The notes: a model not told the origin generated them from the letters alone. A stretch of 64,000 nucleotides of DNA from an uncultured Anaeroplasmataceae bacterium (GCA_934229785.1 CAKQEA010000002.1:92115-156114), one strand, 5' to 3'; counted from the stretch's first letter, positions 8,468 to 18,173 are shown. Program-made: numbers and translations.

Positions 8468-10156
8468 TTAAAATTTACTTAAAACTGAATTAATTCTTGC
8501 AAAAACTTTATCTTTACCTAAAATTCTTTGTACATAATAGATATTTGGAGTATTTTTTCTACCGCAAATACATACTCTTAAGAATCCAGCTACGTCACCA
8601 GTCTGGCCGTTAAATTCAAGTGGATTAGCTTTATAAGCCTTACGATCTGATGTAAACTTATATTTCTCAGCCAAAGTCTTTAAATTATTAAACCATTCTT
8701 CCTCAGAAACCTCAACGTTATATGAAGCCATATATTCATTTAAAACTTCTTTAATAATCTCCTTTGAAACATCTCTTGTTTCATTTTTATTTAAGCTAAC
8801 TGTAAAATCTAGGCTATTCTTATCGATAGCATCATAAACATCATCGTAGAAGAATGAAATAATAGGATAAATATCAGAATATTTAGCATAATCCTTACGT
8901 GGTTTTTCTTTTTCACGTTCAATATTTAAGATTGCAGTAAAGAAATCTTCATCCTTAATTATTTTTTCATAAAAATCAGGTGCATAGGTTTTAGCCCATT
9001 CCTTTACCTCATCCTTTAGCTCAGAAGCCTTTTTGTAAGCCATTCTTTCCTTTGAAATATTTGCAACCTTAGCTATATCAAATAAAGCTCCATCAAGACT
9101 CATCTTATCAAATTGTAATTTAAAATCATAAAAATCCTTATCAAGATTTTCTTCTCTCCATGCTTCATAATTAGAATTTGCTATAGTTAATAAGTATTCA
9201 ATAAAGCCATACTTTGGATATCCTTGCTCAAGGAAATAGCTTACTGCTGCTTCTTGATCCTTACGTTTAGAAAGCTTTCTTCTATTACCATCCTCTACCT
9301 TCATTATTACAGGAAGATGGGCATACTTTGGACGCTTAAAGCCCATTGTATCAAATAATTCAAGATGAATAGGAAGACTTGATAGCCATTCTTCACCACG
9401 AGTTACATGTGTTGTACGCATAAAATGGTCATCAACCAAATGAGCAAAATGGTATGTTGGAAGTCCATCACTTTTTAAAATAACAATATCCTGATCATTT
9501 TGAGTTAATTCCAAATCACCCTTAATTTCATCATGAAATAAAATCTTATTATTATGATCACCCATAGACTTAAAACGAATAATATAAGGATCACCATTTT
9601 TAATTTTCTCTATTGCCTTATCAATTGGAAAATCTCTATATTTAGCATATTTACCATAATAGCCAGGAATTTCCTTATTTGCTTCCTGCTCCTTACGAAG
9701 CTCAGCTAATTCTTCACTGCTACAAAAGCAAGGATAAGCACGTCCCATTTCAATTAAGTGCTTAATACATGTATTATAAATATCAGAACGCATTGACTGC
9801 TTATATGGTCCATAGTTTCCTATTTCCTCTGTGTCTGAAATATATCCTTCATCTGGAATAACATCAAATACAGCAAGCTGTTTAATTAGTGATTCACCAG
9901 AACCTTGAATTTCTCTTTTAGTGTCTGTGTCTTCAAGTCTTATATAGAAAACACCACCACTTTGCTTAGCATATCTTGATGAAACAAGTGATGTAAATAA
10001 GCTACCTGTATGTAAGAAACCAGTTGGGCTTGGAGCAAATCTTGTCACCATAGCTCCCTCAGCTAGATTTCTTTGTGGATATCTTTTTTCTAAATCCTCA
10101 ACAGTTGTTGTAATGTTGGGGAATATTAAATTAGCCAAATCCTTAAAATCTGACAT
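8468..10156 (-). CDS. gltX: Glutamyl-tRNA synthetase
   Basis: 562-residue class I aminoacyl-tRNA synthetase that charges tRNA-Glu. The Rossmann fold carries FAPSPTGFLHTGS, with the HIGH-like HTGS at 49-52, and the KMSKS-like motif KLSKRKD near 291-297. LEDTDTKRE and VTRGEEWLSSLPIH are typical GlxRS signatures. It has about 35 extra N-terminal residues compared with the common 480-500 residue form, as in some Clostridia and Mollicutes enzymes. RBS GAGGTG precedes the ATG. Its direct downstream neighbour is a tRNA-Glu gene. Whether it is discriminating or also charges tRNA-Gln cannot be told here; no gatCAB genes are in the window. Confidence 0.95.
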   Translation of the reverse strand: MSDFKDLANLIFPNITTTVEDLEKRYPQRNLAEGAMVTRFAPSPTGFLHTGSLFTSLVSSRYAKQSGGVFYIRLEDTDTKREIQGSGESLIKQLAVFDVIPDEGYISDTEEIGNYGPYKQSMRSDIYNTCIKHLIEMGRAYPCFCSSEELAELRKEQEANKEIPGYYGKYAKYRDFPIDKAIEKIKNGDPYIIRFKSMGDHNNKILFHDEIKGDLELTQNDQDIVILKSDGLPTYHFAHLVDDHFMRTTHVTRGEEWLSSLPIHLELFDTMGFKRPKYAHLPVIMKVEDGNRRKLSKRKDQEAAVSYFLEQGYPKYGFIEYLLTIANSNYEAWREENLDKDFYDFKLQFDKMSLDGALFDIAKVANISKERMAYKKASELKDEVKEWAKTYAPDFYEKIIKDEDFFTAILNIEREKEKPRKDYAKYSDIYPIISFFYDDVYDAIDKNSLDFTVSLNKNETRDVSKEIIKEVLNEYMASYNVEVSEEEWFNNLKTLAEKYKFTSDRKAYKANPLEFNGQTGDVAGFLRVCICGRKNTPNIYYVQRILGKDKVFARINSVLSKF

Positions 10157-10185
10157 AATAGCACCTCAATTCTTTATACGTATCA

Positions 10186-10214
10186 ATTATATTAGAAATA
10201 CACTATTTTTTCAA
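10186..10214 (-). promoter_or_regulatory. Promoter of gltX
   Basis: -35 TTGAAA and -10 TATAAT with a 17-base spacer, giving a leader of about 25 bases. There is no room for a T-box. Confidence 0.75.
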
Positions 10215-10241
10215 GAAAAATAAATCCTTGAATTCTACCAC

Positions 10242-11384
10242 TTATTTTAGCTTTAAGGCAAGCTCATCTAGTTTATTTTTAACATCATTTGATACCCTAC
10301 CCTTAATAGTAATTGTATCAACAATATTAATATTTTTTAAGCCATCAAGTAACATCTTCATACATTTACTTGCCATTGGTGCCCACATTCCATTTTCAAT
10401 TAAGGCAATATTTCTATTTTGATAATTATGGTCTAATAAATGATGAATAAATTCTTTCATAAATGGAAAAATATCACCATTGTAGGTAGGAGTGGCTAAA
10501 ACAAGCTTTGAATATCTGAAAGCATCCTCTAACGCCTCAGATTGATCACATCTAGCTAGGTCAAATAACGTTACCTTAACATTTTCAGCTTCTAGCTTGT
10601 TAAATAAGTATTTACATGCATCTAAAGTATTACCATAAATACTACAATAACAAATACATACTCCATCATCTTCAGGTGCATAGCTACTCCATGTTTTATA
10701 TAAATTTAAATAATAGCCTAAGTTCTCTTTTAAAATAGGGCCATGAAGTGGACAAATAATTTTTATATCTAATGCCTCTGCCTTTTTTAAAACATTAGAA
10801 ACATTTAAGCCGAATTTACCAACAATGCCAAAATAATAACGTCTAGCTTCACATGCCCAATCAGCTGTATCTAAAGTTGAACCAAATTTGCCAAAGCCAT
10901 CAGCAGAAAATAAAATTTTATCATAAGAATCATATGAGAATATAACCTCTGGCCAATGAACAAGTGGGGCAGAAATAAATGATAATGTATGCTTACCAAG
11001 TGATAGGCTATCTCCTTCCTTAACAACAATTCTTCGATTTTGATAATCAGTACCAAAAAGATTTTTCATCATATTAAAGGCACCTACTGATGAAACTATC
11101 GTTGCATTAGGATATTTCTCCATAAAGGCATCAATATTTGCTGAATGGTCAGGCTCCATATGATGGACAATTAGATAATCAGGATTTCTACCATTTAAGG
11201 TATCATCCAAATTTTTCAACCACATATCCTTAAAATTTTTATCCACCGTATCCAAAACACAAATATGCTCATCTAAAATAACATAAGAATTATAGGTCAT
11301 ACCATCATTTACCTTATACTGACCTTCAAACAAATCTATATCTAAATCACTAACTCCAATATATTTAACATCATTTGTAATCAC
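10242..11384 (-). CDS. fprA: Flavo-diiron protein (A-type flavoprotein, FprA family)
   Basis: 380 residues from a GTG at 11384, chosen because GAGG sits 8 bases upstream; an earlier GTG at 11393 overlaps that RBS. The N-terminal MBL domain has the di-iron ligands H75, E77, D79 and H80 (HHMEPDHS), a His in LVHWPEV, an Asp in FSADGFG and a His in PLHGPI. The C-terminal flavodoxin domain starts near 250 (YCSIYGNTLDA) and binds FMN. The family reduces O2 to water or NO to N2O, protecting anaerobes. It has no attached rubredoxin domain, so a separate electron donor is needed. It lies near the Fur/PerR regulator, but no matching operator is visible at its own promoter. Confidence 0.92.
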   Translation of the reverse strand: MITNDVKYIGVSDLDIDLFEGQYKVNDGMTYNSYVILDEHICVLDTVDKNFKDMWLKNLDDTLNGRNPDYLIVHHMEPDHSANIDAFMEKYPNATIVSSVGAFNMMKNLFGTDYQNRRIVVKEGDSLSLGKHTLSFISAPLVHWPEVIFSYDSYDKILFSADGFGKFGSTLDTADWACEARRYYFGIVGKFGLNVSNVLKKAEALDIKIICPLHGPILKENLGYYLNLYKTWSSYAPEDDGVCICYCSIYGNTLDACKYLFNKLEAENVKVTLFDLARCDQSEALEDAFRYSKLVLATPTYNGDIFPFMKEFIHHLLDHNYQNRNIALIENGMWAPMASKCMKMLLDGLKNINIVDTITIKGRVSNDVKNKLDELALKLK

Positions 11385-11431
11385 AAAAATCACCTCTAGT
11401 ATTATTTTACTCTAATTTAAAAAAATAATAA

Positions 11432-11454
11432 AGAAAAAAGGCTCATATGAGCCT
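11432..11454 (-). terminator. Terminator of the HtrA-like gene
   Basis: The minus strand carries AGGCTCAT/ATGAGCCT with essentially no loop beyond the dyad centre, followed by TTTTTT. Confidence 0.8.
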
Positions 11455-11456
11455 AA

Positions 11457-12791
11457 TTAAAATGTAGAAACATACCTATATTGTGATAAAGTAATCGAAA
11501 CTGTTATTTCACTTCTACCACGAATAATTGTAAGAATTACAGTATCTCCAACTGTAAGGTTTGAACTATTTAATGCTGTAAGCAATACTGATGTATCCTG
11601 ATTTACAACTGATGACTTACCTACATCAGTTTTATTATCATCACTATAATCAATTTCATAAGCTGTAATTAAATCGTTAAGTTTTAGTAAATCATAATCT
11701 GAATAAGTATCATTTGAATAATCAATTGAAGTTATTGCATTATAGGTTCTATAGCTTCTACCTGTAGAATCTGAAACAATGTAGTCTTTAGCAGTAACAT
11801 CAAATGAAAACTCATAATCACCTACAACATAGCCCTCAATAAAGTCAAATTTATCACTATTATATTTTGCAGTTTCATAGAAGTTTTCAATAACCTTCCA
11901 CATTTCATTATATGATATAGCAAATTTTATACCCTCTACCGATGAACCAGATGTAGATGTTTCAACACCAGCATTAGTTATACCAATTAATGCACCAGTA
12001 GTTGAAAATAAACCTCCACCTGAATTTCCACCATTAATTTCTGTAGTTATTTGAATTTGATTTATTGTTTTGTAGTCATATAATGAAGTTGTCCATGCTC
12101 TATTTGCATATGAAATAATACCATCTGATACAGTGTGTGAATAACCATCATTATTACCAATAGCTATAGCTGTTTGACCAGTATAAAGCTTAGAATCCTC
12201 ATCAAGTAATGAAGCATATGTAAGTGAATGATCAGTTGGAGTTTTAATTGCAATAATAGCTAAATCCTGATCCTTATAGCCACCAACAAGCTTAGCCTGA
12301 TATTCACTACCATATACATCAACAACCTTACATGATGTAATTGAATCAATCATATGAAAGCAAGTCATAATGTAAGATAGTCCCAATGTATCATCCCAAC
12401 CAAATAAAACACCACTTCCCTGACCTTGAGAAGTATCAGATGTAATAAATAAATCAACAACACTATCATTACACTTATTTACAACATCAATGTAAAGCTG
12501 TTCTTGTGTCTTTTCAGCACTACCATAATAGGCATCCTTTGTAGTATCAAGCATACTTAAGCCATCTTTAATACTTACATAGCCTGTAGTATCCTTATTA
12601 GTATCTACATTATAGCTACTACTATTTTCACCATCTGTTTTACCATTGTTTCTATCTAAATTAGTACCTGAATCTCCATTCGAATCACCTTCAACATACT
12701 CAATATCTCCACTATTATTATTTGAACATGCACCTAAGGCTACAACACCACTAAAGGCTAGTAATGATAACATTATTTTTTTTAATTTCAT
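11457..12791 (-). CDS. HtrA/DegP-like S1C serine protease lipoprotein
   Basis: 444 residues from the ATG at 12791, chosen because GGTGG lies 5 bases upstream; the ATG at 12812 lacks an RBS. Signal peptide plus lipobox LGAC (Cys22) predicts an anchored lipoprotein, followed by a Ser/Asn/Gly linker to about 90. The trypsin-like domain has the triad His (CFHMID, near 145), Asp (DQDLAI, near 176) and Ser (GGNSGGG, near 254). The C-terminal ~120 residues take the place of a PDZ domain but diverge from the standard PDZ sequence. The family degrades misfolded envelope proteins. It is monocistronic with a clear terminator. Confidence 0.88.
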   Translation of the reverse strand: MKLKKIMLSLLAFSGVVALGACSNNNSGDIEYVEGDSNGDSGTNLDRNNGKTDGENSSSYNVDTNKDTTGYVSIKDGLSMLDTTKDAYYGSAEKTQEQLYIDVVNKCNDSVVDLFITSDTSQGQGSGVLFGWDDTLGLSYIMTCFHMIDSITSCKVVDVYGSEYQAKLVGGYKDQDLAIIAIKTPTDHSLTYASLLDEDSKLYTGQTAIAIGNNDGYSHTVSDGIISYANRAWTTSLYDYKTINQIQITTEINGGNSGGGLFSTTGALIGITNAGVETSTSGSSVEGIKFAISYNEMWKVIENFYETAKYNSDKFDFIEGYVVGDYEFSFDVTAKDYIVSDSTGRSYRTYNAITSIDYSNDTYSDYDLLKLNDLITAYEIDYSDDNKTDVGKSSVVNQDTSVLLTALNSSNLTVGDTVILTIIRGRSEITVSITLSQYRYVSTF

Positions 12792-12868
12792 ATATACCAC
12801 CATCTTTTTCAAATAAAATTATAATTCTAAATTTTGTGAAAAATATGTGAATAATATACCAAAATGTA

Positions 12869-12892
12869 GAAAAAAAGAGGATCAAATCCTCT
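12869..12892 (-). terminator. Terminator of the Fur-family gene
   Basis: AGAGGA and TCCTCT with a 5-base loop, followed by TTTTTTT on the minus strand, one base past the stop codon. Confidence 0.8.
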
Positions 12893-12893
12893 T

Positions 12894-13271
12894 TTACTCA
12901 TTTTTACACTTTGAACATAAGCCATACATATTAAGCTCATATTCATCAACTATATTACCATCGACTTTTTTTATTTGTTCTAAATCAACACCAAGTTCAC
13001 TAGGAGTTATATCAATAACATTTCCGCAGCATCTACAAATAAAATGACAATGCTTTGCCTTAACTGTTTCATATACCTCACAATTTTGAAGCTTTATTTT
13101 TTTTACTAAATGCTCCTCCATCAAAATAGACAAATTACGATATATTGTTGCCAAAGAGATATCAGTATAATTATTATTAATATATTTGATTAAATCCTCA
13201 CTTGTTACATGGCCTAAATAATCAATTGCTTCATAAACAATTTGTCTTTGGTTTGTATTTCTCCTTATCAT
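12894..13271 (-). CDS. Fur-family metalloregulator (PerR-like)
   Basis: 125 residues. The winged helix covers about 1-80 (TNQRQIVYEAI, HVTSEDLIKYI, ATIYRNLSIL), followed by the dimerisation domain. The structural zinc site is two CxxC pairs: CRCC near 95 and CSKC near 119. The HCHF-like metal-binding stretch is KHCHFICR. Whether it senses peroxide, iron or zinc cannot be settled by sequence alone; an anaerobic lifestyle and the nearby flavo-diiron protein favour a PerR-like role. A 21-bp palindrome overlaps its own -10 box, implying autoregulation. RBS AAGGAG lies 5 bases before the ATG. Confidence 0.88.
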   Translation of the reverse strand: MIRRNTNQRQIVYEAIDYLGHVTSEDLIKYINNNYTDISLATIYRNLSILMEEHLVKKIKLQNCEVYETVKAKHCHFICRCCGNVIDITPSELGVDLEQIKKVDGNIVDEYELNMYGLCSKCKNE

Positions 13272-13290
13272 AATAGCTCCTTATTAAGAT

Positions 13291-13311
13291 TAATTATCAT
13301 TAAGATAATTA
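13291..13311 (-). promoter_or_regulatory. Fur/PerR-type operator (autoregulatory)
   Basis: Perfect 8-bp arms TAATTATC and GATAATTA around a 5-base centre. The arms use the same GATAAT/ATTATC vocabulary as Fur and PerR boxes. The site overlaps the -10 box (TATAAT, 13308-13313) of the regulator gene, where binding would block transcription. Confidence 0.75.
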
Positions 13312-13327
13312 TAACATAAATATATTA

Positions 13328-16300
13328 TTATTCAAGAAGCTCTAAGATATCATTTTTAGTAAGTTTAACCTTGTTTTGCTCATCAGAATTAACAATACTT
13401 TCAGCAAGCTCACGTTTTAAGGCTTGAAGCTTAACAACTTTTTCCTCAATAGTATCCTTACAAATTAGCTTTACAACATAAACATTCTTTGTTTGACCAA
13501 TACGATAAGCTCTATCTGTTGCTTGATTTTCAGCACTACTATTCCACCATGGATCTAGATGAATTACCATATCAGCGCCAACTAAATTCAAACCAGTTCC
13601 ACCAGCCTTTAATGATATAGCAAAAACCTTAATATCAGGATTTGAATTAAACTCCTCAACCATTTCCATACGTGTTTTAGCCTTAGTTGTACCATCAAGT
13701 TGGAAATACTTAATTTCCATTCTATCTAGTTCTTTAGTTAAGATAGAAAAGCTTTGAGCAAATTGTGAAAAAACTAAAATACGATGACCAGCATCAACTG
13801 ATGACCTGATTAAATCAACAGCCATATTTATCTTAGTATTTTCAAACTCCTCCTGATATATAAGCTCAGGTGTAATACAAATTTGACGAAGTCTTGTTAG
13901 CATAGCAAGTATATTATTTTCACCATGAGCTAAATCATCCTTTAGCTTAGCAACATGAGCATCATATACAGCTCTTTGCTTATCACTCATCTTACAATAA
14001 TAGTAATCTTCAATCTTATCAGGTAAATCTGTTAACACATCTGACTTACGTCTTCTTAAGATAAACGGACTAACTCTTTTTTGTAACTTAGTTAATGCAT
14101 CTGTATCATCATGAACAATTAAAGATTCATATCTTGATTTAAAATGAGAATAGTTGGATAAATAACCTGGCATTAAATAATCAAAAATACTCCATAAATC
14201 AGCTAATCCATTTTCAATAGGTGTACCTGTTAGGGCAAAGTTAATATCAGATTTTAATGTTTTAACCGCTTCACTCTTTTGAGCAAATTGATTTTTAATA
14301 AATTGAGCTTCATCAGCAATAACAAATCTAAAATGAGATAAATATAAAGAAATATCTCGGCGTAGTGAATCATAAGATGTAATATAAATAACCTTCTTAT
14401 TATCAGCTATATTTCTTATTATCTCCTCACGTTCTAAGGCACTACCTAAAACAAGCTTTACAGGAGATGTCAATCCCCATTTAATACATTCATTTTCCCA
14501 GTTATAAACTAAAGACATTGGGCAAACAATCAAGCTTGGCTTCTTAGCCTCATCAGATTCAATAAAGCTAATAATTTCTAGCGTTTTACCAAGTCCCATA
14601 TCATCAGCTAAAATTCCACCAAAGCCAAATGATGCCAAAGTTTTTAACCACTTAAACCCATCTAGCTGATATGGTCTTAATGTATTTTTAAAGCTATCAG
14701 TTGGTTCAAAGCTATTCTTTTTATAATTTTGAATTGTAGTAATCATTTTTAAAAGCTGTGAATCAAGTGATAGATTATTATCTTTTACCTCAACAAGTTT
14801 AAGCAAATAATTTAGCGGCTTAGAAACATTCTTCTTTATATCCTTTATTGAAATATTAAAATCCTCAAGGAAGTCATCGATTTCCTTAGCATCCTCTACA
14901 TTTATCTCAATAATTGTATTATCCTTTAGCTTAACAAATTTTTTCTTTTGATGGTAAGCCATAAGCATTGTTTGAATTTCTTCTAAAGTTAAAGTTGAAT
15001 TTTCAAAAGTAAAATCTAAAAGTCCAACATTATAAGAAATATTAATTTGAGTTTTTCCACTTTTTTTAGCATGAATATCCTTCATACTTTCATCAAAGAA
15101 AACATTACCAAAAGATTTTAAAGCGGTCAAATCACTCGTTAAAAATTTATATTGATTTTCTATATTACAAATATTGTATTTTCCGTCTTTATTTTTGGCG
15201 AAATAAAAAGATTCAATAAGTGAAAAATAACCATCTAAAAGCTCATTTAAATAAGGGCTATTTTCATCTTGAGGTCTTGATACAACCTTATAATTTAAGT
15301 AAATATTTCCATTTTCATATGAAACAAAACTATCAACCTTAATATCTGGAACTGGGTATTTTTCATAAAATTCATTTTCAATCTTAATGCTACCCTTAAT
15401 CATTGGTAATAATGTAGATATAAAATTTTCACTATTAACATCAACCATTAAACCACCATCAACCTTGTAAAGACAATCAAAAATTTTACCTTCCATACGG
15501 TTTTTATATTGATATGTATAGATGAATTCATCATCAATGAAATATGCATTTTTTACTCCACAAATAAACACCTTAGAATCATTAGGAGCACAAACCTTTA
15601 GTTCTTCAGCGTTTAATATAAGCTCAACATTATCTATTTTAACAATTTTTCTTTCAGTAAGCTTTAATTCAAAATTAGATTTATAAAAAATGCTCTCACC
15701 CTGATAAATCTCTAAAATTTTAAGCATATGAGATTTACGAATGGTAACAGCTTTTTCTGTATTTTCATTACATATATTAGCTAAGAAGCTATAGAACTCC
15801 TTACTAACATCATCTAAGCATTCATATGAATGAACAAATGAAAGCTTTTGGCCATATGAATATTCAATATGATTTTCAATAAAATGAATAAATTCAGAAA
15901 TACTTTTTACAACATAATCCTTATCAAAGCCAACCTTTAATGATAATAAATAATTATGTCCACATGCCTCAATACAAGGAATAAGGTGAATTTTACCAAA
16001 ATATGAATTTGCCGTTTTCAATTCATTTGAAAGTCTATCTAAAATCTCACCATGCTTTTTAGAAACAACTTTTCTTTTATATTTTTCAAACTCAGAATCA
16101 AAAGTCTTCTTATTTAAAACCATCAAACTAATAGCGTATAAAGCAACAGTATGAATACAGTCATGCTTACGATAAAACTCCAAACATCCACATTCTCTAT
16201 TAACAATATTAAGTTTTGAATCAAGGACTATAGATGTCTTTGTAGCTCCCATAATCTTATAAAATAAAAAAGTTGGTTCAATTTTATATTCTTTATTTTC

Positions 16301-16405
16301 AGATATAACAGTAATAAATGCAGTAGGGTTTTTTAATGCCTCTTCAAGTGTAGTATTTAACGTAGCATTTGCTTGATATTTAAATAATAAATCACATAAT
16401 TCCAT
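13328..16405 (-). CDS. SNF2-family DNA translocase with SWIM zinc finger
   Basis: 1025 residues. A SWIM zinc finger lies near 70-84 (ECGCLEFYRKHDCIH), then about 450 residues with a beta-rich SNF2-associated region, then the SNF2 motor from about 565. Motor motifs: LRPYQLDGFKW, DDMGLGKT near 601, DEAQ near 698, LTGTPIEN, and the C-terminal half ending GGTGLNLVGAD and DRAYRIGQ. This is the common Bacillota SWIM-SNF2 architecture related to RapA, believed to remodel nucleoprotein or recycle RNA polymerase. Single gene with RBS GAGGTGAAG. No partner genes typical of SNF2-based defence islands are adjacent, so a housekeeping role is more likely. Confidence 0.9.
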   Translation of the reverse strand: MELCDLLFKYQANATLNTTLEEALKNPTAFITVISENKEYKIEPTFLFYKIMGATKTSIVLDSKLNIVNRECGCLEFYRKHDCIHTVALYAISLMVLNKKTFDSEFEKYKRKVVSKKHGEILDRLSNELKTANSYFGKIHLIPCIEACGHNYLLSLKVGFDKDYVVKSISEFIHFIENHIEYSYGQKLSFVHSYECLDDVSKEFYSFLANICNENTEKAVTIRKSHMLKILEIYQGESIFYKSNFELKLTERKIVKIDNVELILNAEELKVCAPNDSKVFICGVKNAYFIDDEFIYTYQYKNRMEGKIFDCLYKVDGGLMVDVNSENFISTLLPMIKGSIKIENEFYEKYPVPDIKVDSFVSYENGNIYLNYKVVSRPQDENSPYLNELLDGYFSLIESFYFAKNKDGKYNICNIENQYKFLTSDLTALKSFGNVFFDESMKDIHAKKSGKTQINISYNVGLLDFTFENSTLTLEEIQTMLMAYHQKKKFVKLKDNTIIEINVEDAKEIDDFLEDFNISIKDIKKNVSKPLNYLLKLVEVKDNNLSLDSQLLKMITTIQNYKKNSFEPTDSFKNTLRPYQLDGFKWLKTLASFGFGGILADDMGLGKTLEIISFIESDEAKKPSLIVCPMSLVYNWENECIKWGLTSPVKLVLGSALEREEIIRNIADNKKVIYITSYDSLRRDISLYLSHFRFVIADEAQFIKNQFAQKSEAVKTLKSDINFALTGTPIENGLADLWSIFDYLMPGYLSNYSHFKSRYESLIVHDDTDALTKLQKRVSPFILRRRKSDVLTDLPDKIEDYYYCKMSDKQRAVYDAHVAKLKDDLAHGENNILAMLTRLRQICITPELIYQEEFENTKINMAVDLIRSSVDAGHRILVFSQFAQSFSILTKELDRMEIKYFQLDGTTKAKTRMEMVEEFNSNPDIKVFAISLKAGGTGLNLVGADMVIHLDPWWNSSAENQATDRAYRIGQTKNVYVVKLICKDTIEEKVVKLQALKRELAESIVNSDEQNKVKLTKNDILELLE

Positions 16406-16644
16406 ATCTTCACCTCTTCATCACATTTATCAATTATAACATATTTAAAAATAATTTCTATATTCTAAAATTGTTTTTTTTACTACATTCTTATAAAAAT
16501 GCTTACATTATTTTTCCATTTAATATATTTAATTTTTAAAATCTAAAATATGAAATATATGTGTAATATATTAATATTTATGCAATACAATTATATTTTG
16601 TAATATATTTAATTTATTTTTATATATTATTAATGGTGATATTT

Positions 16645-16767
16645 ATGAATGAAATAGCAAGAAATAACCAAAATGATAAGCTATCAGATAGATCATTAAA
16701 CAATTGTGAACAAAGCCATATGGCTAAATTAAGAAATAAAAGTAAAAAAAGAAAAGAGAAAAAATAA
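16645..16767 (+). CDS. Small Lys/Arg-rich protein
   Basis: 40-residue frame starting MNEIARNNQNDKLSDRS and ending in a run of Lys, Arg and Glu. RBS GGTGA lies 6 bases before the ATG. The basic tail suggests nucleic-acid or ribosome contact, but no family is recognised. It lies directly upstream of the DtxR-like gene, in the same orientation. Real coding status is plausible but not proven. Confidence 0.45.
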   Translation: MNEIARNNQNDKLSDRSLNNCEQSHMAKLRNKSKKRKEKK

Positions 16768-16824
16768 ATAAAAGTTTATTTTTCCCCACTTTTTTAGTAT
16801 AATCATAGTAATGAGGTGATTACT

Positions 16825-17205
16825 ATGTCTATTTTAGAATCAGGAGAAAACTATTTAGAAGCTATCCTAAGACTATCAGAGCATCAAAGTGAAATTCACG
16901 CAATTGATGTAGTAAAGGAATTAGGCTTTTCTAAACCATCCGTTTCCATAGCTTTAAAAAAATTAAAGGATGATGGATATATAGAAATTGATGGAATGAG
17001 CCACCTTCATCTAACAGATAGTGGTATGGCAATAGCTAAAAAAATATATGAGCGTCATAAGCTATTAACTAATATTTTCATTTCATTAGGTGTTGATGAG
17101 GAAACTGCTGAATCAGATGCATGTAAAATTGAACATGATTTATCTGTAAAAACATTTGACGCTATAAAAAAGGCCTATGAGCATCATAAGGGAAGAAACA
17201 ATTAG
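16825..17205 (+). CDS. DtxR/MntR-family metal-dependent regulator
   Basis: 126 residues from the ATG at 16825, chosen because GAGGTG is 6 bases upstream; an in-frame GTG at 16816 overlaps that RBS. The N-terminal winged helix reads LESGENYLEAILRLSE and VVKELGFSKPSVSIALKKLK. The metal-binding and dimerisation domain follows: ERHKLLTNIFISLGV and ACKIEHDLS, with the His/Glu/Cys positions used by MntR/IdeR proteins. There is no SH3-like third domain, as in MntR. It is likely a Mn or Fe sensor; neighbours are an MntP exporter and an exchanger on the opposite strand under a manganese riboswitch. TATAAT near 16797-16802 is its -10 box. Confidence 0.85.
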   Translation: MSILESGENYLEAILRLSEHQSEIHAIDVVKELGFSKPSVSIALKKLKDDGYIEIDGMSHLHLTDSGMAIAKKIYERHKLLTNIFISLGVDEETAESDACKIEHDLSVKTFDAIKKAYEHHKGRNN

Positions 17206-17229
17206 TTTCTTCTTTCTTTTTTAAAGCCA

Positions 17230-17505
17230 ATGAAAAATAAAAGAGCAATTAAGCTAATTGAATTTTACCAAACCTCTATATCTCCTAATAAAAGTCCAAG
17301 ATGTAGATTCACCCCTAGTTGTAGCCAATATGCAAAGGAATGTTATCAAAAATTTAGTTTTGTTAAAGCGAGCCTTTTAACAACTAAAAGAATATTAAAA
17401 TGTAACCCACTATTTAAAGGTGGGTATGATCCTGTTCCTTTGACAAAGGAAGAAAAAAAACAATTTGAAAACGAAAAAAAACAATTATCAAATGATAAAA
17501 AATGA
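17230..17505 (+). CDS. yidD: Membrane protein insertion efficiency factor YidD
   Basis: 91 residues with the full family signature: AIKLIEFYQTSISP, RCRFTPSCSQYAKECY, and LLTTKRILKCNPLFKGGYDP followed by PVPL. YidD is a small amphipathic membrane-associated protein that aids YidC-dependent insertion. The C-terminal ~20 residues are a charged Lys/Glu/Asn tail. It follows the DtxR-like gene by 24 bases in the same direction, so they are likely cotranscribed, and ends at a bidirectional terminator shared with the convergent mntP. Confidence 0.93.
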   Translation: MKNKRAIKLIEFYQTSISPNKSPRCRFTPSCSQYAKECYQKFSFVKASLLTTKRILKCNPLFKGGYDPVPLTKEEKKQFENEKKQLSNDKK

Positions 17506-17522
17506 TAATTGCTTTTTCTTTA
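17474..17522. terminator. Bidirectional terminator between yidD and mntP
   Basis: CAATTATCA and TGATAATTG form a 9-bp stem. On the plus strand it is followed by CTTTTTC, on the minus strand by eight T. The convergent genes end on either side. Confidence 0.75.
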
Positions 17523-17527
17523 TAAAA

Positions 17528-18145
17528 TTAAAACCAGCCAATGACACCTTTAACAAAAATTTCAATTCCAATTCCAATTAAAATAATGCCACCAATAATT
17601 TCAGCTTTATGGCCTAGCTTCATTCCAAACTTTTTACCTAAAATTAAACCAACAAAGCAGAAAATAAAAGTTACAGTACCAACAATTAATGAGGCAACAA
17701 GTGCATGAACATAATCATATTCAGCGATTGTAAAGCCAACAGATAGTGCATCAATTGATGTAGCTATACCTTGAACTAAAAGTCCACCAATGGTTAATTT
17801 TTTTAATTTTTCTTCCTCTTTCAAATCAAGCTCAGGATGTTTACAAAGCTTTACACCTTCAATAATCATTTTACCACCGATAAATAAAAGTAATATTAAG
17901 GCAACACATGGTACAATATACTTTGAAAACACTTCAAACTCTTGAGCAATAAAATATACACAAACCCAGCCAATCATAGGCATTGCAAACTGAAATATTG
18001 CATAGACACCTGCCATAAGTGACATTCTTCTCTTTGTCATATTTGGTTCATTTAAACCATTTGCAAGTGATACAGAGAAGGCATCCATCGTTAGTCCAAT
18101 ACCAAGTAAAATGCTATTTAAAAAAAATATAAAACTCCAACTCAT
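17528..18145 (-). CDS. mntP: Manganese efflux pump MntP
   Basis: 205-residue polytopic membrane protein with six predicted helices in two repeated halves. Family signatures include GIGLTMDAFSVSLANGL in helix 1 and GIATSIDALSVGFTIAE in helix 4, each carrying the conserved Asp used for Mn2+ transport. It exports excess manganese. It follows the exchanger gene by 28 bases and is probably cotranscribed with it from the riboswitch-controlled promoter near 19.37 kb, which fits a manganese-induced detoxification operon. Confidence 0.92.
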   Translation of the reverse strand: MSWSFIFFLNSILLGIGLTMDAFSVSLANGLNEPNMTKRRMSLMAGVYAIFQFAMPMIGWVCVYFIAQEFEVFSKYIVPCVALILLLFIGGKMIIEGVKLCKHPELDLKEEEKLKKLTIGGLLVQGIATSIDALSVGFTIAEYDYVHALVASLIVGTVTFIFCFVGLILGKKFGMKLGHKAEIIGGIILIGIGIEIFVKGVIGWF

Positions 18146-18173
18146 ATAAATTCTCTCTCTTCTTTAATTTATA

